64,000 bases of DNA. Origin: JAFGBI01 sp964480725. GTDB lineage: Bacteria; Myxococcota_A; Polyangia; Polyangiales; Polyangiaceae. The translations under genes and the position numbers were made by a program. The stretch lies in contig CAYZQO010000003.1 of the NCBI GenBank assembly GCA_964480725.1, positions 62,001 through 126,000 on the forward strand, given 5' to 3'. A model generated the notes under the pieces. The model ran no database searches. It was not told the origin of the DNA and was given only the letters and a program-made list of their open reading frames with translations. Shown one piece after another: positions 14,425 to 24,046 of this stretch (position 1 is the first letter of the stretch; each line of letters starts with the position of its first letter).

Positions 14425-16554
14425 GTGGATCGCCCAGCCTCCTTCGCTGCGCTGACAGCGGTCGTGCTGCTCTTCTGCACGAGTTGCCAGCTCTTGTTCG
14501 ACTTCGAACGCGTCGATTTCGTCCCAGAGCCGGGACCCGGCTGCACCCTCCCGTCGAAGGGATCGGCGGGCGTCCGACTGGCGCAGCTCGTGACCGACAC
14601 AGAGCGCTTCGATCTTTGCGTCCGCCCCGAAGGCGGCTCCTTCGCCAAGATCCGTCCCGTGCTCGACGCCGCGGGCCGGGACTGCCCGACCGGCCTCGCG
14701 TACAAGGATGTCACAACCCGCATCGGGCTCGAGGCCGGGACCTACTCCTTTCACGTCGTGACCGGGGACGGGAGCTGCACGGACGCCCCGGTCGCAGCGG
14801 CGACGGCGACCCTCGACGCGGGTCAGATCGTCACGCTCGCGCTCGTGGGCCCCAGCGCGGAGGCCGCCTCGCTCGAGGCGCTGCCGGAGACGCCCTCGAC
14901 GGCGAACTCGACGCTGGTGCGCTTCGTGCACGCGGTCGTGGATCACGACGACGGCGAGCTCGAGGCCGGGATCGCGCCCTCGGCCTCCGACCCAACCGCC
15001 CTGACCTTGGCGTTCCGCGACGTCCCTTTCGGCGGGACGGCGCCGGTGAGCCCTGGGCTGACCTCGGCGGTGGACGCGGCCGGGTACACGGACATCGGCG
15101 GCAACTTCGACGTGGAGGCGCTCTTCGCGATGCGGCCCTCCGGGGGCTCCGCTCCGCTCGCCGTCGAGCTCGCGGACCTCAAGTCGGGCACCAGCTTCAC
15201 GATCTACGGCGTCGGCAACGGGGACGACTACCCGCACGAGGTCTGGATCTGCCCGGACAAGCGCGACTCCTCGACGCCCCTCACCGACTGCGGACAGCCC
15301 GTCTCCGTGTCCGTCGAGACGTTCGCGACCCAGCTCTCCGACCACTTCATGCGCGACGTTGATCAGCGCGCGGGATCGGTGGTCGAGCTCGTCGAGGACC
15401 TCGACGCCGACCTCGTGTGCCTCAGCGAGGTGTACGTGACCGAGTACCTCGACGCGATCGAGGCGGCCGCGGAGGACCGGTACCTGGTGGTGCGCTCTGA
15501 TGACCCCGAAATCACCATCACGGGCGACCTCACGACCCGGGAGGGGGACCTCCCTCCCCCCATCCCGATCCCCTGCGAGGGAGATGCGGCGGCTGCCGCG
15601 CACGCGCTGCTCGCCTGCGTCGCGGAGCGCTGCTCCGGAGACGGTGTGACGCTCGGGGGTCCCGGTGACCGAGCCACGAGCTGCCTGACCGATGAGGAGG
15701 GCTGCCTGGCCCAAGTCATTCCGTTCCTGGTCGGCAACGCCCTCGGCGAGGGCGGGAAGCAGTGCTGGGGGTGCCTCATCCCTGCGCTCTCGGAGCGGCG
15801 AACGCTGGCCGATACGGAGGCGCTCTGCACCACGGAGTCCGAGGAGCGGTGGGTGTTCGGGCGGAGCGCGGGTGTCGTCGTGCTCGCACGGCGTGGGACG
15901 TTCTCAGCGCTCGACGACGCCGACCCGGAGCTTCACCGACTCCCCTCGTTCGCGTGGCAAAAGGGGGCGCTGAGGTGCCCGCTTCGCCTGACTGAGAATG
16001 GGGCAGAATTTGACTTTTACTGCACTCATTTGACCTACCAGCGGGACGTCGCCAATCCGTACGTCGGTCCGTACGGCGAGGGCGCGACGGGCCCCGATGG
16101 CGCCGAGGCCGAGCAGATGCTCCAGGCCGAACGCCTGCTCCGGTTGGTGACCGACCAAGCCGGCTCCTCCGGACGGCGCGCCATCCTCGCCGGCGAGCTG
16201 TACGCGAGTCCCGACGCGAACGAAACGACGGTGCCGGACCTGCTCGCCTTCCGGCCGGAAACCCTGGCGACGCTCACGAGCCAGCTCCAACCGCTGGTCG
16301 CACCAGCCTTCGTGCCCACCTGCACCTGGTGCGATAACAACCCACTCAATTGCCAGGACTGCGGTGACGGCTCCGGCTCCCCCACTCGCGGCCATTGGTT
16401 CGCCCACCTGCTCGGTTTCGGGTTCTATTCGAGTTCGGTGCTCTCCACCTCGGTGACGCACCAGGAGCTGGTCACGGCTGGGATCGACGCTGCCGGTCCG
16501 ATCCCCGCATCGATGAGCTACGGCCTGCGCTCGACGCTGAGCGTGACCCAGTGA
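14425..16554 (+). CDS. Putative lipoprotein: DUF4397 repeats plus degenerate EEP (DNase I-fold) domain
   Basis: A 709-aa envelope protein. An N-terminal hydrophobic signal ends in LLFCTSC, a likely lipobox with C21. Two DUF4397-like units follow (VRLAQLVTDTERFDLCVRPEGG; VRFVHAVVDHDDGELEAGI). From about residue 295 the pattern is endonuclease/exonuclease/phosphatase: LVCLSEVY (Glu of motif I), a cysteine-rich insert (about 385-475), RSAGVVVLARRG and FYCTHLTYQ. The usual GDxN motif reads AGELYA and the C-terminal SDH motif reads SMSYG, so two catalytic sites are replaced and activity is doubtful. The many cysteines suggest disulfides and export. It precedes, but is separate from, the kinase gene. 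The domain order is clear; function is unknown. Confidence 0.7.
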   Translation: MDRPASFAALTAVVLLFCTSCQLLFDFERVDFVPEPGPGCTLPSKGSAGVRLAQLVTDTERFDLCVRPEGGSFAKIRPVLDAAGRDCPTGLAYKDVTTRIGLEAGTYSFHVVTGDGSCTDAPVAAATATLDAGQIVTLALVGPSAEAASLEALPETPSTANSTLVRFVHAVVDHDDGELEAGIAPSASDPTALTLAFRDVPFGGTAPVSPGLTSAVDAAGYTDIGGNFDVEALFAMRPSGGSAPLAVELADLKSGTSFTIYGVGNGDDYPHEVWICPDKRDSSTPLTDCGQPVSVSVETFATQLSDHFMRDVDQRAGSVVELVEDLDADLVCLSEVYVTEYLDAIEAAAEDRYLVVRSDDPEITITGDLTTREGDLPPPIPIPCEGDAAAAAHALLACVAERCSGDGVTLGGPGDRATSCLTDEEGCLAQVIPFLVGNALGEGGKQCWGCLIPALSERRTLADTEALCTTESEERWVFGRSAGVVVLARRGTFSALDDADPELHRLPSFAWQKGALRCPLRLTENGAEFDFYCTHLTYQRDVANPYVGPYGEGATGPDGAEAEQMLQAERLLRLVTDQAGSSGRRAILAGELYASPDANETTVPDLLAFRPETLATLTSQLQPLVAPAFVPTCTWCDNNPLNCQDCGDGSGSPTRGHWFAHLLGFGFYSSSVLSTSVTHQELVTAGIDAAGPIPASMSYGLRSTLSVTQ

Positions 16555-16713
16555 CGCGGACCGGTCGGGTAGCCCTTGGCGCCCAGTCCCCCCGGTCGGT
16601 GGGCCTGTAGCCCGATGCAGAAACCTCCCGTGGGGTGATGCGGAGGCCGAGGCTCCTGGGGTAAAGTGGCCTGGGGGTTCGCTCCGCCCAATGTCGGAAC
16701 GCCCGCCAGCCGC

Positions 16714-18198
16714 ATGAGCACCGAATGGTCCGTCGCCCCCGTTCAACCCGGGGATGTCATCGGTGGAAAATTCAAGGTCGAGCAGGTCCTCGGCAGCGGT
16801 GGAGTCGGCGTCGTGGTCGCAGCCCGTCACCTCCAGCTCGATGAGCGGGTCGCGCTGAAGTTCCTGCTCCCGAACGCCGTCCGCAGCGAGGTGGACGTCG
16901 CGCGTTTCTGCCGCGAGGCCCAGGCCGCCGTTCGCCTGCGGAGCGAGCACGTCGCGCGAGTCACGGACGTCGGGACCCTGGACACCGGGTCCCCCTACAT
17001 GGTGATGGAGTATCTGGTCGGTACTGACCTCTCCGAGCTGCTCGCCGAGCGGGGCAGCCTGCCGCCGGCGCTGGCGGTCGACTACGTGCTCCAGGCCTGC
17101 GAGGCGATCGCGGAGGCGCACAGTGTCGGGTTCATTCACCGGGACATCAAGCCCTCGAACCTGTTTCTGACCCATCGATCGGACGGCTCGGCCCTGATCA
17201 AGGTGCTGGATTTTGGGATCGCCAAGGCCACCCACCAGACGCGGCTCGGCGAGGGGGAGCAGGAGCTCACGCGAACGAGGACGATGCTGGGCTCCCCCAT
17301 GTACATGTCCCCGGAGCAGGTCAGAAACAGCAAAGAGGTCGACGAGCGCTCCGACATCTGGTCGATGGGCATCGTGCTCTACGAGCTGCTCACCGGCTGC
17401 GTCCCCTATGACGCCGACAGCGTGACTGGGGTCGTCGCCGCCGTCATCGGCGACCCGGTGCCTCCAATCCAGCACCGCCGCCCCGACGTGGCGGAGGGGC
17501 TGGCCACGGTCGTCGAGACGTGCCTCAAGAAGAGCCCGGAAGACCGCTACCAGAGCGTGGCTGAGCTTGCCTACGCGCTGGTGCCACATGCGGACGCGAC
17601 GTCACGCCTCAGCGTCGACCGCATCGTCGGCACCCTCGGCCCCAAGGCGAGGTTTCGTTCCCACCCGGGCGCGCGACGCCCCGGGAGCGAGCCACTGGTC
17701 GCGGCTACCACGGTCAAGAGCAGCGAGACGCGGCGGACGCGACACGGGCCCGTCCTGATCGGCGCAGGGGCCGCCGTGCTCCTGGCCAGCCTCGCCGTGG
17801 CCGGCACCATCGTGGTCATGCGAACGGTCGGCCCTGGCCGTGGCGCCCCCGCGGAACCGGACGACGTCACCAGCCACGCGGAGTCCTCCCCCGCCCAGCC
17901 GCCTCCCCCCTCCCCTGTGGTAGTGCCCGCGGATTCCCCAGCCACTGATCGCTACTCCGCCGAGCAACCGCCGTCGGCTGCCAGCGCCGCACCGAGCACG
18001 AGCGCCGCTCCCCCGTCGCCGGTCGCAAGCGCCCCGGCGAGCCCCCTTCCAGCGCCGCCAGGAAAACGCTGGCCGCGACCCACCACCACGACCGCTGCCG
18101 CTCCCGCGGGGATCGAGGCGCGGCCCACCCGTCCCCCCAAGCCCGAATCTTCGCGTGGGCAAGCGGTGATTGACACCACCGTGGACACCCGTCGATAA
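16714..18198 (+). CDS. Membrane Ser/Thr protein kinase (Hanks type)
   Basis: A 494-aa kinase. The catalytic domain (about 18-290) is complete: glycine loop GSGGVGVV (27-34), K49 in VALKFLL, HRDIKPSN (catalytic D144), DFG (167-169), and the APE-equivalent SPEQ. One membrane helix (about 348-372, VLIGAGAAVLLASLAVAGTIVVM) is followed by a Pro/Ala/Ser-rich periplasmic tail of about 115 residues without a PASTA or other known sensor fold. ATG 16714 starts right before the kinase domain; an upstream in-frame ATG at 16666 is less likely. The next gene starts 9 nt after the stop, so the kinase and the exported TPR-like protein are a unit. Substrates could include the FHA proteins nearby, which is inference. 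Confidence 0.93.
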   Translation: MSTEWSVAPVQPGDVIGGKFKVEQVLGSGGVGVVVAARHLQLDERVALKFLLPNAVRSEVDVARFCREAQAAVRLRSEHVARVTDVGTLDTGSPYMVMEYLVGTDLSELLAERGSLPPALAVDYVLQACEAIAEAHSVGFIHRDIKPSNLFLTHRSDGSALIKVLDFGIAKATHQTRLGEGEQELTRTRTMLGSPMYMSPEQVRNSKEVDERSDIWSMGIVLYELLTGCVPYDADSVTGVVAAVIGDPVPPIQHRRPDVAEGLATVVETCLKKSPEDRYQSVAELAYALVPHADATSRLSVDRIVGTLGPKARFRSHPGARRPGSEPLVAATTVKSSETRRTRHGPVLIGAGAAVLLASLAVAGTIVVMRTVGPGRGAPAEPDDVTSHAESSPAQPPPPSPVVVPADSPATDRYSAEQPPSAASAAPSTSAAPPSPVASAPASPLPAPPGKRWPRPTTTTAAAPAGIEARPTRPPKPESSRGQAVIDTTVDTRR

Positions 18199-18207
18199 AC
18201 TCTCACC

Positions 18208-19230
18208 GTGGACTGGCGAGCCCGTTTCTTGGCGATGGTGGTGACGTTGCTCGCCGTGACGCCCGTGGTGCGCGCGCAGCCGACGGTCAGCGAGGAGGCC
18301 GTCGCGGAGACGCTCTTCCGCGAAGCCACGGCGCTCATCCAGGACGGAGACTACGCGGAGGCCTGTCCCAAACTGGAAGCGAGCCATCGCGCCGATCCCG
18401 CGGGGGGCACCGTGCTCCTCCTGGCCATCTGCTACGAGCAGACCGGGAAGACGGCGAGCGCGTGGCTGCGCTTCAACGAGGCGAGAGCCATGGCGCGTGC
18501 CGATCGGCGCCAGGACCGCGAGGCGCGCGCCAACGACCATCTTGTCGCGCTCGAGCCGCGGCTCTCCTTCGTTACGGTGGTGGTCGCCGAGTCGGAGCGC
18601 GCGCTGCCGGGGTACGCAGTAGAGGTCGACGGCGCACCGCTGCCCCTCGTTAGCACGACCGCCTCCTTCCCCGTCGACCCGGGCGAGCACGTCGTCCAGG
18701 CCAAGGCCACTGGTAAGCGCGACTGGTCCGGTTCCATCGCCGTCACCACCGAGGGCGACCGGGCGACGATCACGGTTCCCGACCTCCTGGACCTCCCCTC
18801 GGTGGCCCCGCCCACAACCGAGGCCTCCACCGCAGTCGACTTGCTCGCTCCGCCAGCGACTGCGGCGGCGGACCGCCCGTCACGACGCACCCCGGGCGCA
18901 ACCCAGCGCCGGCTCGCCTACGCCGTCGGCCTGGTCGGCGTCGCCGTGACCGGCGTCGGAGCCTACTACGGCGTGATGGCGCTCGACCGCAAAGGAGAGG
19001 CAGAGAGGCTCTGTCCGGACCCGACCTGCACGAACGAAGAGGGCGCTGGCCTCAGCGACGAGGCGTTCGTGAACGCCGATCGCGCCAACGTCCTGATCGG
19101 GGGCGGGGCGGCGCTCGTCGTGACCGCCACCGTCCTTCACCTGACCGCTCCGCGCCCGCGGTCCCGGGCGACGGTCGCGCTGACGTCCGCCCCTCGAGGC
19201 CTCGGGGTCGGCCTCCGCGCCGCCTTCTGA
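18208..19230 (+). CDS. Exported TPR-like protein, kinase partner
   Basis: A 340-aa protein. The signal peptide (MVVTLLAVTPVVRAQ) is cleaved near residue 24. Residues 28-110 hold TPR-like helices (AETLFREATALIQDGDYAEACPKLEASHRADP; LLLAICYEQTGKTASAWLRFNEA). A beta-rich PEGA-like segment (about 115-200, including GYAVEVDGAPLPL and VDPGEHVVQA) follows. Two C-terminal membrane helices (about 235-253 and 288-308) flank a loop with two Cys (LCPDPTC). This layout is common next to myxobacterial Ser/Thr kinases. GTG 9 nt after the kinase stop. Function is unknown; a periplasmic adaptor for the kinase tail is inference. Confidence 0.75.
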   Translation: MDWRARFLAMVVTLLAVTPVVRAQPTVSEEAVAETLFREATALIQDGDYAEACPKLEASHRADPAGGTVLLLAICYEQTGKTASAWLRFNEARAMARADRRQDREARANDHLVALEPRLSFVTVVVAESERALPGYAVEVDGAPLPLVSTTASFPVDPGEHVVQAKATGKRDWSGSIAVTTEGDRATITVPDLLDLPSVAPPTTEASTAVDLLAPPATAAADRPSRRTPGATQRRLAYAVGLVGVAVTGVGAYYGVMALDRKGEAERLCPDPTCTNEEGAGLSDEAFVNADRANVLIGGGAALVVTATVLHLTAPRPRSRATVALTSAPRGLGVGLRAAF

Positions 19231-19309
19231 GCCCCTTGACCGCGAGGTCCCGGCCGTGCGGGCCGCGCACGCACACGGACTCTCCCGAGCGCCGCTGCGC
19301 AACCGCGCC

Positions 19310-21226
19310 TCACACGTCGAGGTCGTTGGCCTCGTCGGCGCGGTCCATGATGAAGCGAAATCGCGCCCCGGGATCCTTGCCCATCAGCTCGTTCACGATG
19401 CGGTCGGTTTCGAGCGCGTCGGCGATCTCGACGCGGAGCAGGCGCCGCGTCGCGGGGTTCAGGGTCGTCTCCCACAGCACCTCCGGCGGCATCTCGCCGA
19501 GGCCCTTGAAGCGGGTGATGTCCGCTCGCCCGCCGCTCTTGCCCCGCCGGGCCAGGATCTGGTCGCGGTGAGCGTCGTCGGCCGCCCAGAACGTCTCCTT
19601 CCCCAGGTCGATCCGATAGAGCGGCGGGACCGCCACGAAGACCCGCTGAGCCGTGATGAGCTCGTGCAGGTGTCGATAGAAGAACGTCAGCAGCAGCGTC
19701 GTGATGTGGTGACCGTCCGAGTCCGCGTCAGCCATCACGATAATCCGCTGGTACCGGAGCCGCCCCAGATCGAATCCCGCTCCCACGCCGCAACCGAGTG
19801 CCGTAACGAGGTCGGACAGCTCCTTATTCTCGAGCACCTTCTTCAGCCCCAGGGACTCCGTGTTCAGGACCTTCCCTCGCAGCGGCAGGATCGCCTGCGT
19901 GTTGCGGTCGCGCCCTTGCTTGGCGGAGCCCCCGGCCGATTCTCCCTCCACGATGAAGAGCTCCGTCTCTTCCCGTGCGGAGCTGCTGCAGTCGCTGAGC
20001 TTGCCCGGCAGGGTGAGGCGCCCAGAGGTCGCGGTCTTCCGCGACACCGCGTCCGCCGCGGCGCGCGAGGCCGCCCGCGCGCGCGAAGCCAGGATGATTC
20101 GCGCGACGATCTGCTCGGCAACGGAGCGGTTCGAGTTCAGCCACTGCTCGAGTGACGGGCGCACCGCCGCGTCGACCGCCGACTGCACCTCGGGGTTGTT
20201 GAGTCGCTCCTTCGTCTGACCCTGGAACTGCGGTTCGGCGATGAAGACGCTCAGCAGGCCGAGAACCCCCTCGCGGATGTCCTCCGCCCCGATCGAGACG
20301 CCCCGGGGCGCCAGGCCGTGGGTGTCGACGAAGTTACGGATTGCCTTGGCGATGCCGCTCCGCAGCCCGCTCTCGTGCGTCCCCCCCGAAACGGTCGGGA
20401 TGCCGTTCACGTAGCTCCGCAGGTGCTCCTCGGTAGCGTCGGTCCACTGCAGCACCAGGTCGATACGGAGCCCATTCTCGCGAAAGAGCGCGAAGGGTGT
20501 CTCGTGCGTGGGCCGCGCACCGCGTTGCGTCCGGATCTTGCCAAGGTACTCGGTCAACCCCTCCTCGTGGGCGTAGGCGACCCGGTCGCCGTTGACCTCG
20601 TCGTGAAAGACCACCCGGAGTCCACGGTGCAGGTAGCTCGTGACCTCCAGACGCTCGCGAATGAGCTCGGAGCTCAGGTCCGTCTTGGGAAAGATGGTCG
20701 GATCCGGGTGGAAGAAGACCGATGTCCCCGTACCGCGCGCGGCTCCCACCCGCTTGAGCTTGTGCTGAGGGACGCCACCACGAAACTCCATCTCCCACTC
20801 GACGCCGTCGCGCTTGACCCGTGCGACGAGCCGGGCGCTCAGCGCGTTGGTGACGGACGCGCCGACCCCGTGCAGACCGCCCGCCGTTCGGTAGCTCTTG
20901 CTCTCGAACTTTCCCCCCGCGTGCAGCGTTGTGAAGATGAGCTCAAGCGCGGACCGCTTGAATTTCGGGTGATTGTCAACCGGGATCCCACGCCCGTTAT
21001 CGGTGACCGTCACGGATTTCCCGTCCCGGTGCAGCGTCACCGTGATCTCGGTCGCGAAGCCGTTCATCGCCTCATCGACCGCGTTGTCTACGAGCTCCCA
21101 TAGGAGGTGATGGAGTCCGGCGATGCCGACGCCGCCGATGTACATGCCAGGTCGCTTGCGGACCGGCTCCAGGCCCTCGAGGACGGTGATGTCTTCCGCG
21201 GTATAGGACGACTTGGGCTGCGCCAT
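19310..21226 (-). CDS. parE: DNA topoisomerase IV subunit B (ParE)
   Basis: A 638-aa type IIA topoisomerase ATPase subunit that decatenates chromosomes with ParC. The GHKL ATPase region has LVDNAVDEAMNG, TDNGRGIPV and GGLHGVGASVTNALS; the TOPRIM domain has LFIVEGESAGGSAKQGRD and VMADADSDGHH. The EGESAGG form (most family members have EGDSAGG) keeps the catalytic Glu. It lacks the large GyrB insert and is cotranscribed with the ParC-type subunit, so it is called ParE rather than GyrB. It starts 6 nt after the parC stop. Confidence 0.9.
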   Translation of the reverse strand: MAQPKSSYTAEDITVLEGLEPVRKRPGMYIGGVGIAGLHHLLWELVDNAVDEAMNGFATEITVTLHRDGKSVTVTDNGRGIPVDNHPKFKRSALELIFTTLHAGGKFESKSYRTAGGLHGVGASVTNALSARLVARVKRDGVEWEMEFRGGVPQHKLKRVGAARGTGTSVFFHPDPTIFPKTDLSSELIRERLEVTSYLHRGLRVVFHDEVNGDRVAYAHEEGLTEYLGKIRTQRGARPTHETPFALFRENGLRIDLVLQWTDATEEHLRSYVNGIPTVSGGTHESGLRSGIAKAIRNFVDTHGLAPRGVSIGAEDIREGVLGLLSVFIAEPQFQGQTKERLNNPEVQSAVDAAVRPSLEQWLNSNRSVAEQIVARIILASRARAASRAAADAVSRKTATSGRLTLPGKLSDCSSSAREETELFIVEGESAGGSAKQGRDRNTQAILPLRGKVLNTESLGLKKVLENKELSDLVTALGCGVGAGFDLGRLRYQRIIVMADADSDGHHITTLLLTFFYRHLHELITAQRVFVAVPPLYRIDLGKETFWAADDAHRDQILARRGKSGGRADITRFKGLGEMPPEVLWETTLNPATRRLLRVEIADALETDRIVNELMGKDPGARFRFIMDRADEANDLDV

Positions 21227-21232
21227 CGGGAG

Positions 21233-23638
21233 TCACTCCTCCACGGTCAGGCTCGCCGGCGCCGCCGGGGGATCGAGGACGATCTCCTCCAAGGTGCCGC
21301 GCTTGATGATCTCCCGCCCCCGTCCGCCGCGACTGGTCACCTCGTATTTGGCCGTGTTGACCCGCTGCTCGCCGCCGAGGCTCGTCCGCAGCGTCAGCGT
21401 GTCGCGCTCGTCGGAGGCGGCCTTGAGCCCGAGGAGGCGGTCGTCGTCCCCCGTCACCTTGATGAGCTGCACGCCACGCCCAGGCCCCGACAGGTAATTG
21501 ATCTCCGCGACCGCACACAGGAGCACGCGCCGTTGCCGCGTTGCGGCGATGATCGTCTCCTCGCCGTGCACCGAGAGGACAGCCACGACGCTCGCGCCGC
21601 CCGACGGCCTGGCAAAGCGTCGCCCACTCCGCGTGCTCGGCTCCACGAACGCGCTGAGCCCGAAGGTGAGCGCGTACCCGTCGGAGGTGGCCGCCACGAC
21701 GTACGTCTCCGGGTAGTGCCCCTCGAGCTCCGTCACGTCCCCCACCACCCGCGGGTCGAGCGAGAGCGCGGCGACGATCGCCTCGCCATCGCGCAGCTTG
21801 AAGAGCTTCTGGATCGGCTCGCCGTACCCCGTGGTCGCCGGGAGGTCGGCGAGACGACAGGTGTAGGCGGTCCCGAAGCTCGAGAAGAAAACGACGCTCG
21901 ATCGCGTGGAGCCGACCACGCACGCAAGGACCCGATCACCCTCCCGCAGGCGGGTCGCGCTCGGGTCCTTGATCTCCTTCTGCCGCTTCACCCAGCCGTC
22001 TGCGGACAACAGGACATGGTTGTCCTCCTCCACGATGAAGTCCTCCGCCGTGAACACCGGCTCCTCCGCCGTGGAGTCGAACGAGGTCCTCCGCGGGTCG
22101 TGCTTCCCGTGCACCGAGAGCACCTCCTCCAGCTCCCGACGCACGATCGCCCAGCGGCCTTTGCCGGCGGCGTCCCCGAGAAGCTTCTTGATCTCCTTCG
22201 CCCGCCGACGCTTCTCCTCGAGCTCCTGGCGAATGACCAGGATCTCGAGCCGCGCCAGCCGATAGAGCTTGAGCTCGAGGATGGCATCCGTCTGCTCCGC
22301 GTCCAGCCCGTACCGAGCCATGATCCGCTGCGCAGCGTCGGCCTTGCCCTCCGACTTGCGGATGATCTTCAGGATCTCGTCGAGGGCGTCAAAAACAGCG
22401 GCGAAGCCGTCCAGGATGTGCGCGCGCCTCTCGATCGCGTCGAGCTCGTGCTGGAGGCGGCGGGTGACCACCTCGAGACGAAAGTGGAGGAAGTGCCAGA
22501 GCACCGCCTGCAGATCCAGCCGCTCCGGCCGCCCCACCCCGGCGTTCTCGGTCGGGACGAGACAGGTCAGGTTCAGGTTGAAATTGGTTTGCAGCGGCGT
22601 GTTCTTGAAGAGGAAAGCCAGCACCTTCTGCTCGTCGGCGTCCTTCTTCAGCACGAGCTCGATGCGCACGTCCTTGGTGGAGACATCGCGAACGTCGAGC
22701 AACGGCGAGAGCTTGCGCGACGTCACGAGCTCCGCGATCCGCTCGACCAGCGTCGCCTTGTTGACGGCGTAGGGGATGCTGGTGATGAACAGGGTCTTCC
22801 CGTTGCGCGTGGTGGGACCGACTTCCCAGGTACCGCGGAGCTTGATCGTCCCTTGTCCCGCCTCGTAGGCCGCCTTGAGCTCCTCGGCGGTAGAGACGAT
22901 CTGACCGCCAGTGGGAAAGTCGGGGCCCTTGATAGTGCGGCAGAGCTCCCTCGTTGACAGCTCTCGGCCCTCGACCAGCGCGTCGAGCAGCCGGATGGCG
23001 GCCGCGCACACCTCCTCGGGATTGTGCGGCGGAATGTTCGTCGCCATCCCCACCGCGATGCCGGTGGCGCCGTTCACGAGCAGGTTCGGGAGGCGCGCCG
23101 GCAGCACCGACGGCTCCGTGCGGGTGCCGTCGTAGTTCGGGAGGAACGGCACGGTGTCCTGGCCGAGCTCGGCGAGGAGCTCGGGGGCGAGCCGCGCCAG
23201 GCGACACTCGGTGTAGCGCATGGCGGCGGGCGGATCCCCGTCGAGCGAGCCGAAATTGCCCGAACCGTCCACGAGCGGCACGCGCAGGGCGAACGGCTGC
23301 GCCATCCGCACCAGCGCGTCATAGACGCTCGCGTCCCCGTGGGGGTGGTAGTTTCCGAGGACCTCGCCCACGACCTTGGCGCATTTCCGGTGCTTGCTGT
23401 CGGCCGTGAGCCGCTGGTCCCACATCGTGTAGAGGATGCGGCGCTGGACGGGCTTGAGGCCGTCGCGCACGTCCGGCAAGGCCCGGCTCGTGATGACCGA
23501 GAGGGCGTAATTCAGGTACCGGGTCTGCGCGAGTTCGTGGAGCGCGGCCACCTGCTCGACGGCTGGAGGCGACGGCACCGACGGATCCCCGGATTTCGGA
23601 CCTCGACCAGCTTTGGGGGGGCGGCGCTGCTGGGCCAT
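21233..23638 (-). CDS. parC: DNA topoisomerase IV subunit A (ParC)
   Basis: An 801-aa DNA breakage-reunion subunit. The catalytic tyrosine is Y142 in AAMRYTECRLARL. The C-terminal beta-propeller blades are degenerate and contain no GyrA-box (QRRGGKG), which separates it from the true GyrA at 26.7 kb. The quinolone region reads HPHGDASVYD, with Ala at the position of E. coli GyrA Ser83. The first 25 residues are a basic, Pro-rich extension. Gene order parC-parE with a 6-nt gap fits a topoisomerase IV operon driven by the strong promoter at 23734-23762. Confidence 0.92.
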   Translation of the reverse strand: MAQQRRPPKAGRGPKSGDPSVPSPPAVEQVAALHELAQTRYLNYALSVITSRALPDVRDGLKPVQRRILYTMWDQRLTADSKHRKCAKVVGEVLGNYHPHGDASVYDALVRMAQPFALRVPLVDGSGNFGSLDGDPPAAMRYTECRLARLAPELLAELGQDTVPFLPNYDGTRTEPSVLPARLPNLLVNGATGIAVGMATNIPPHNPEEVCAAAIRLLDALVEGRELSTRELCRTIKGPDFPTGGQIVSTAEELKAAYEAGQGTIKLRGTWEVGPTTRNGKTLFITSIPYAVNKATLVERIAELVTSRKLSPLLDVRDVSTKDVRIELVLKKDADEQKVLAFLFKNTPLQTNFNLNLTCLVPTENAGVGRPERLDLQAVLWHFLHFRLEVVTRRLQHELDAIERRAHILDGFAAVFDALDEILKIIRKSEGKADAAQRIMARYGLDAEQTDAILELKLYRLARLEILVIRQELEEKRRRAKEIKKLLGDAAGKGRWAIVRRELEEVLSVHGKHDPRRTSFDSTAEEPVFTAEDFIVEEDNHVLLSADGWVKRQKEIKDPSATRLREGDRVLACVVGSTRSSVVFFSSFGTAYTCRLADLPATTGYGEPIQKLFKLRDGEAIVAALSLDPRVVGDVTELEGHYPETYVVAATSDGYALTFGLSAFVEPSTRSGRRFARPSGGASVVAVLSVHGEETIIAATRQRRVLLCAVAEINYLSGPGRGVQLIKVTGDDDRLLGLKAASDERDTLTLRTSLGGEQRVNTAKYEVTSRGGRGREIIKRGTLEEIVLDPPAAPASLTVEE

Positions 23639-23733
23639 GAGACTACCCGGAGGACGACCGGCAACCCCGCGGGAGCGCGGACCGGCGAACGCGACGCGGA
23701 CCGCACCCTCAAGCTCAGGGCGGGTGCAGAGCG

Positions 23734-23762
23734 TGTATCCAGCGCCGCTAAACGCATGTCAA
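23734..23762 (-). promoter_or_regulatory. parC-parE promoter
   Basis: A perfect -35 TTGACA (23762-23757), 17-nt spacer and GATACA (23739-23734) on the minus strand. The predicted leader to the parC ATG is about 90 nt. This is the closest match to the housekeeping consensus in the window. Confidence 0.6.
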
Positions 23763-23851
23763 GCACTTCGTCCGACCGGGCGCCAACCCCACCCGAGGTC
23801 GTTCCCGCGCGAACTCCCTCGCAGATTCGTCGGCCCCAGCCCCCCCCGCGC

Positions 23852-23880
23852 TTGAGGAGCACCCCGCAGTAGGCTACGTG
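23852..23880 (+). promoter_or_regulatory. Candidate bamA promoter
   Basis: TTGAGG (23852-23857), 17-nt spacer, TACGTG (23875-23880), within a GGCTAC sequence also seen in the -10 regions of accB and others. The leader would be 95-160 nt depending on the start codon. Confidence 0.35.
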
Positions 23881-24046
23881 GGCTGCCGCGCCGAGCACGG
23901 CGCTCTCCCTGTCCCTGCCTCCCGGCCGGCGTCCCCTCGAATCGAATTCGCCCGTCCCCCGGGGACGGCCGCCCCACGTCATGCACGGACCCCAGCGACC
24001 CCAGCCGGCACCCACCGCCCGGCAGGCAAGAAGCCACAGTGACGTC

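Larger units (their letters stand above)
23639..24046. other. Divergent regulatory region between parC and bamA
   Basis: About 410 bp with no gene. It holds the parC promoter (minus) and a candidate bamA promoter (plus). The bamA ATG alternative at 23981 falls inside it. Confidence 0.6.

Noticed and set aside
19251..19265. CGGCC/GGCCG stem between the exported TPR gene and parE
   Set aside because: Only five base pairs and no T-tract; too weak to list as a terminator.
21107..22957. Plus-strand open frame of about 616 codons opposite parC
   Set aside because: Shadow frame; all support lies with ParC on the other strand.
21233..23638. Calling this subunit a second GyrA
   Set aside because: No GyrA-box in the C-terminal domain and it forms an operon with a ParE-type subunit, while a clear GyrA lies at 26.7 kb.
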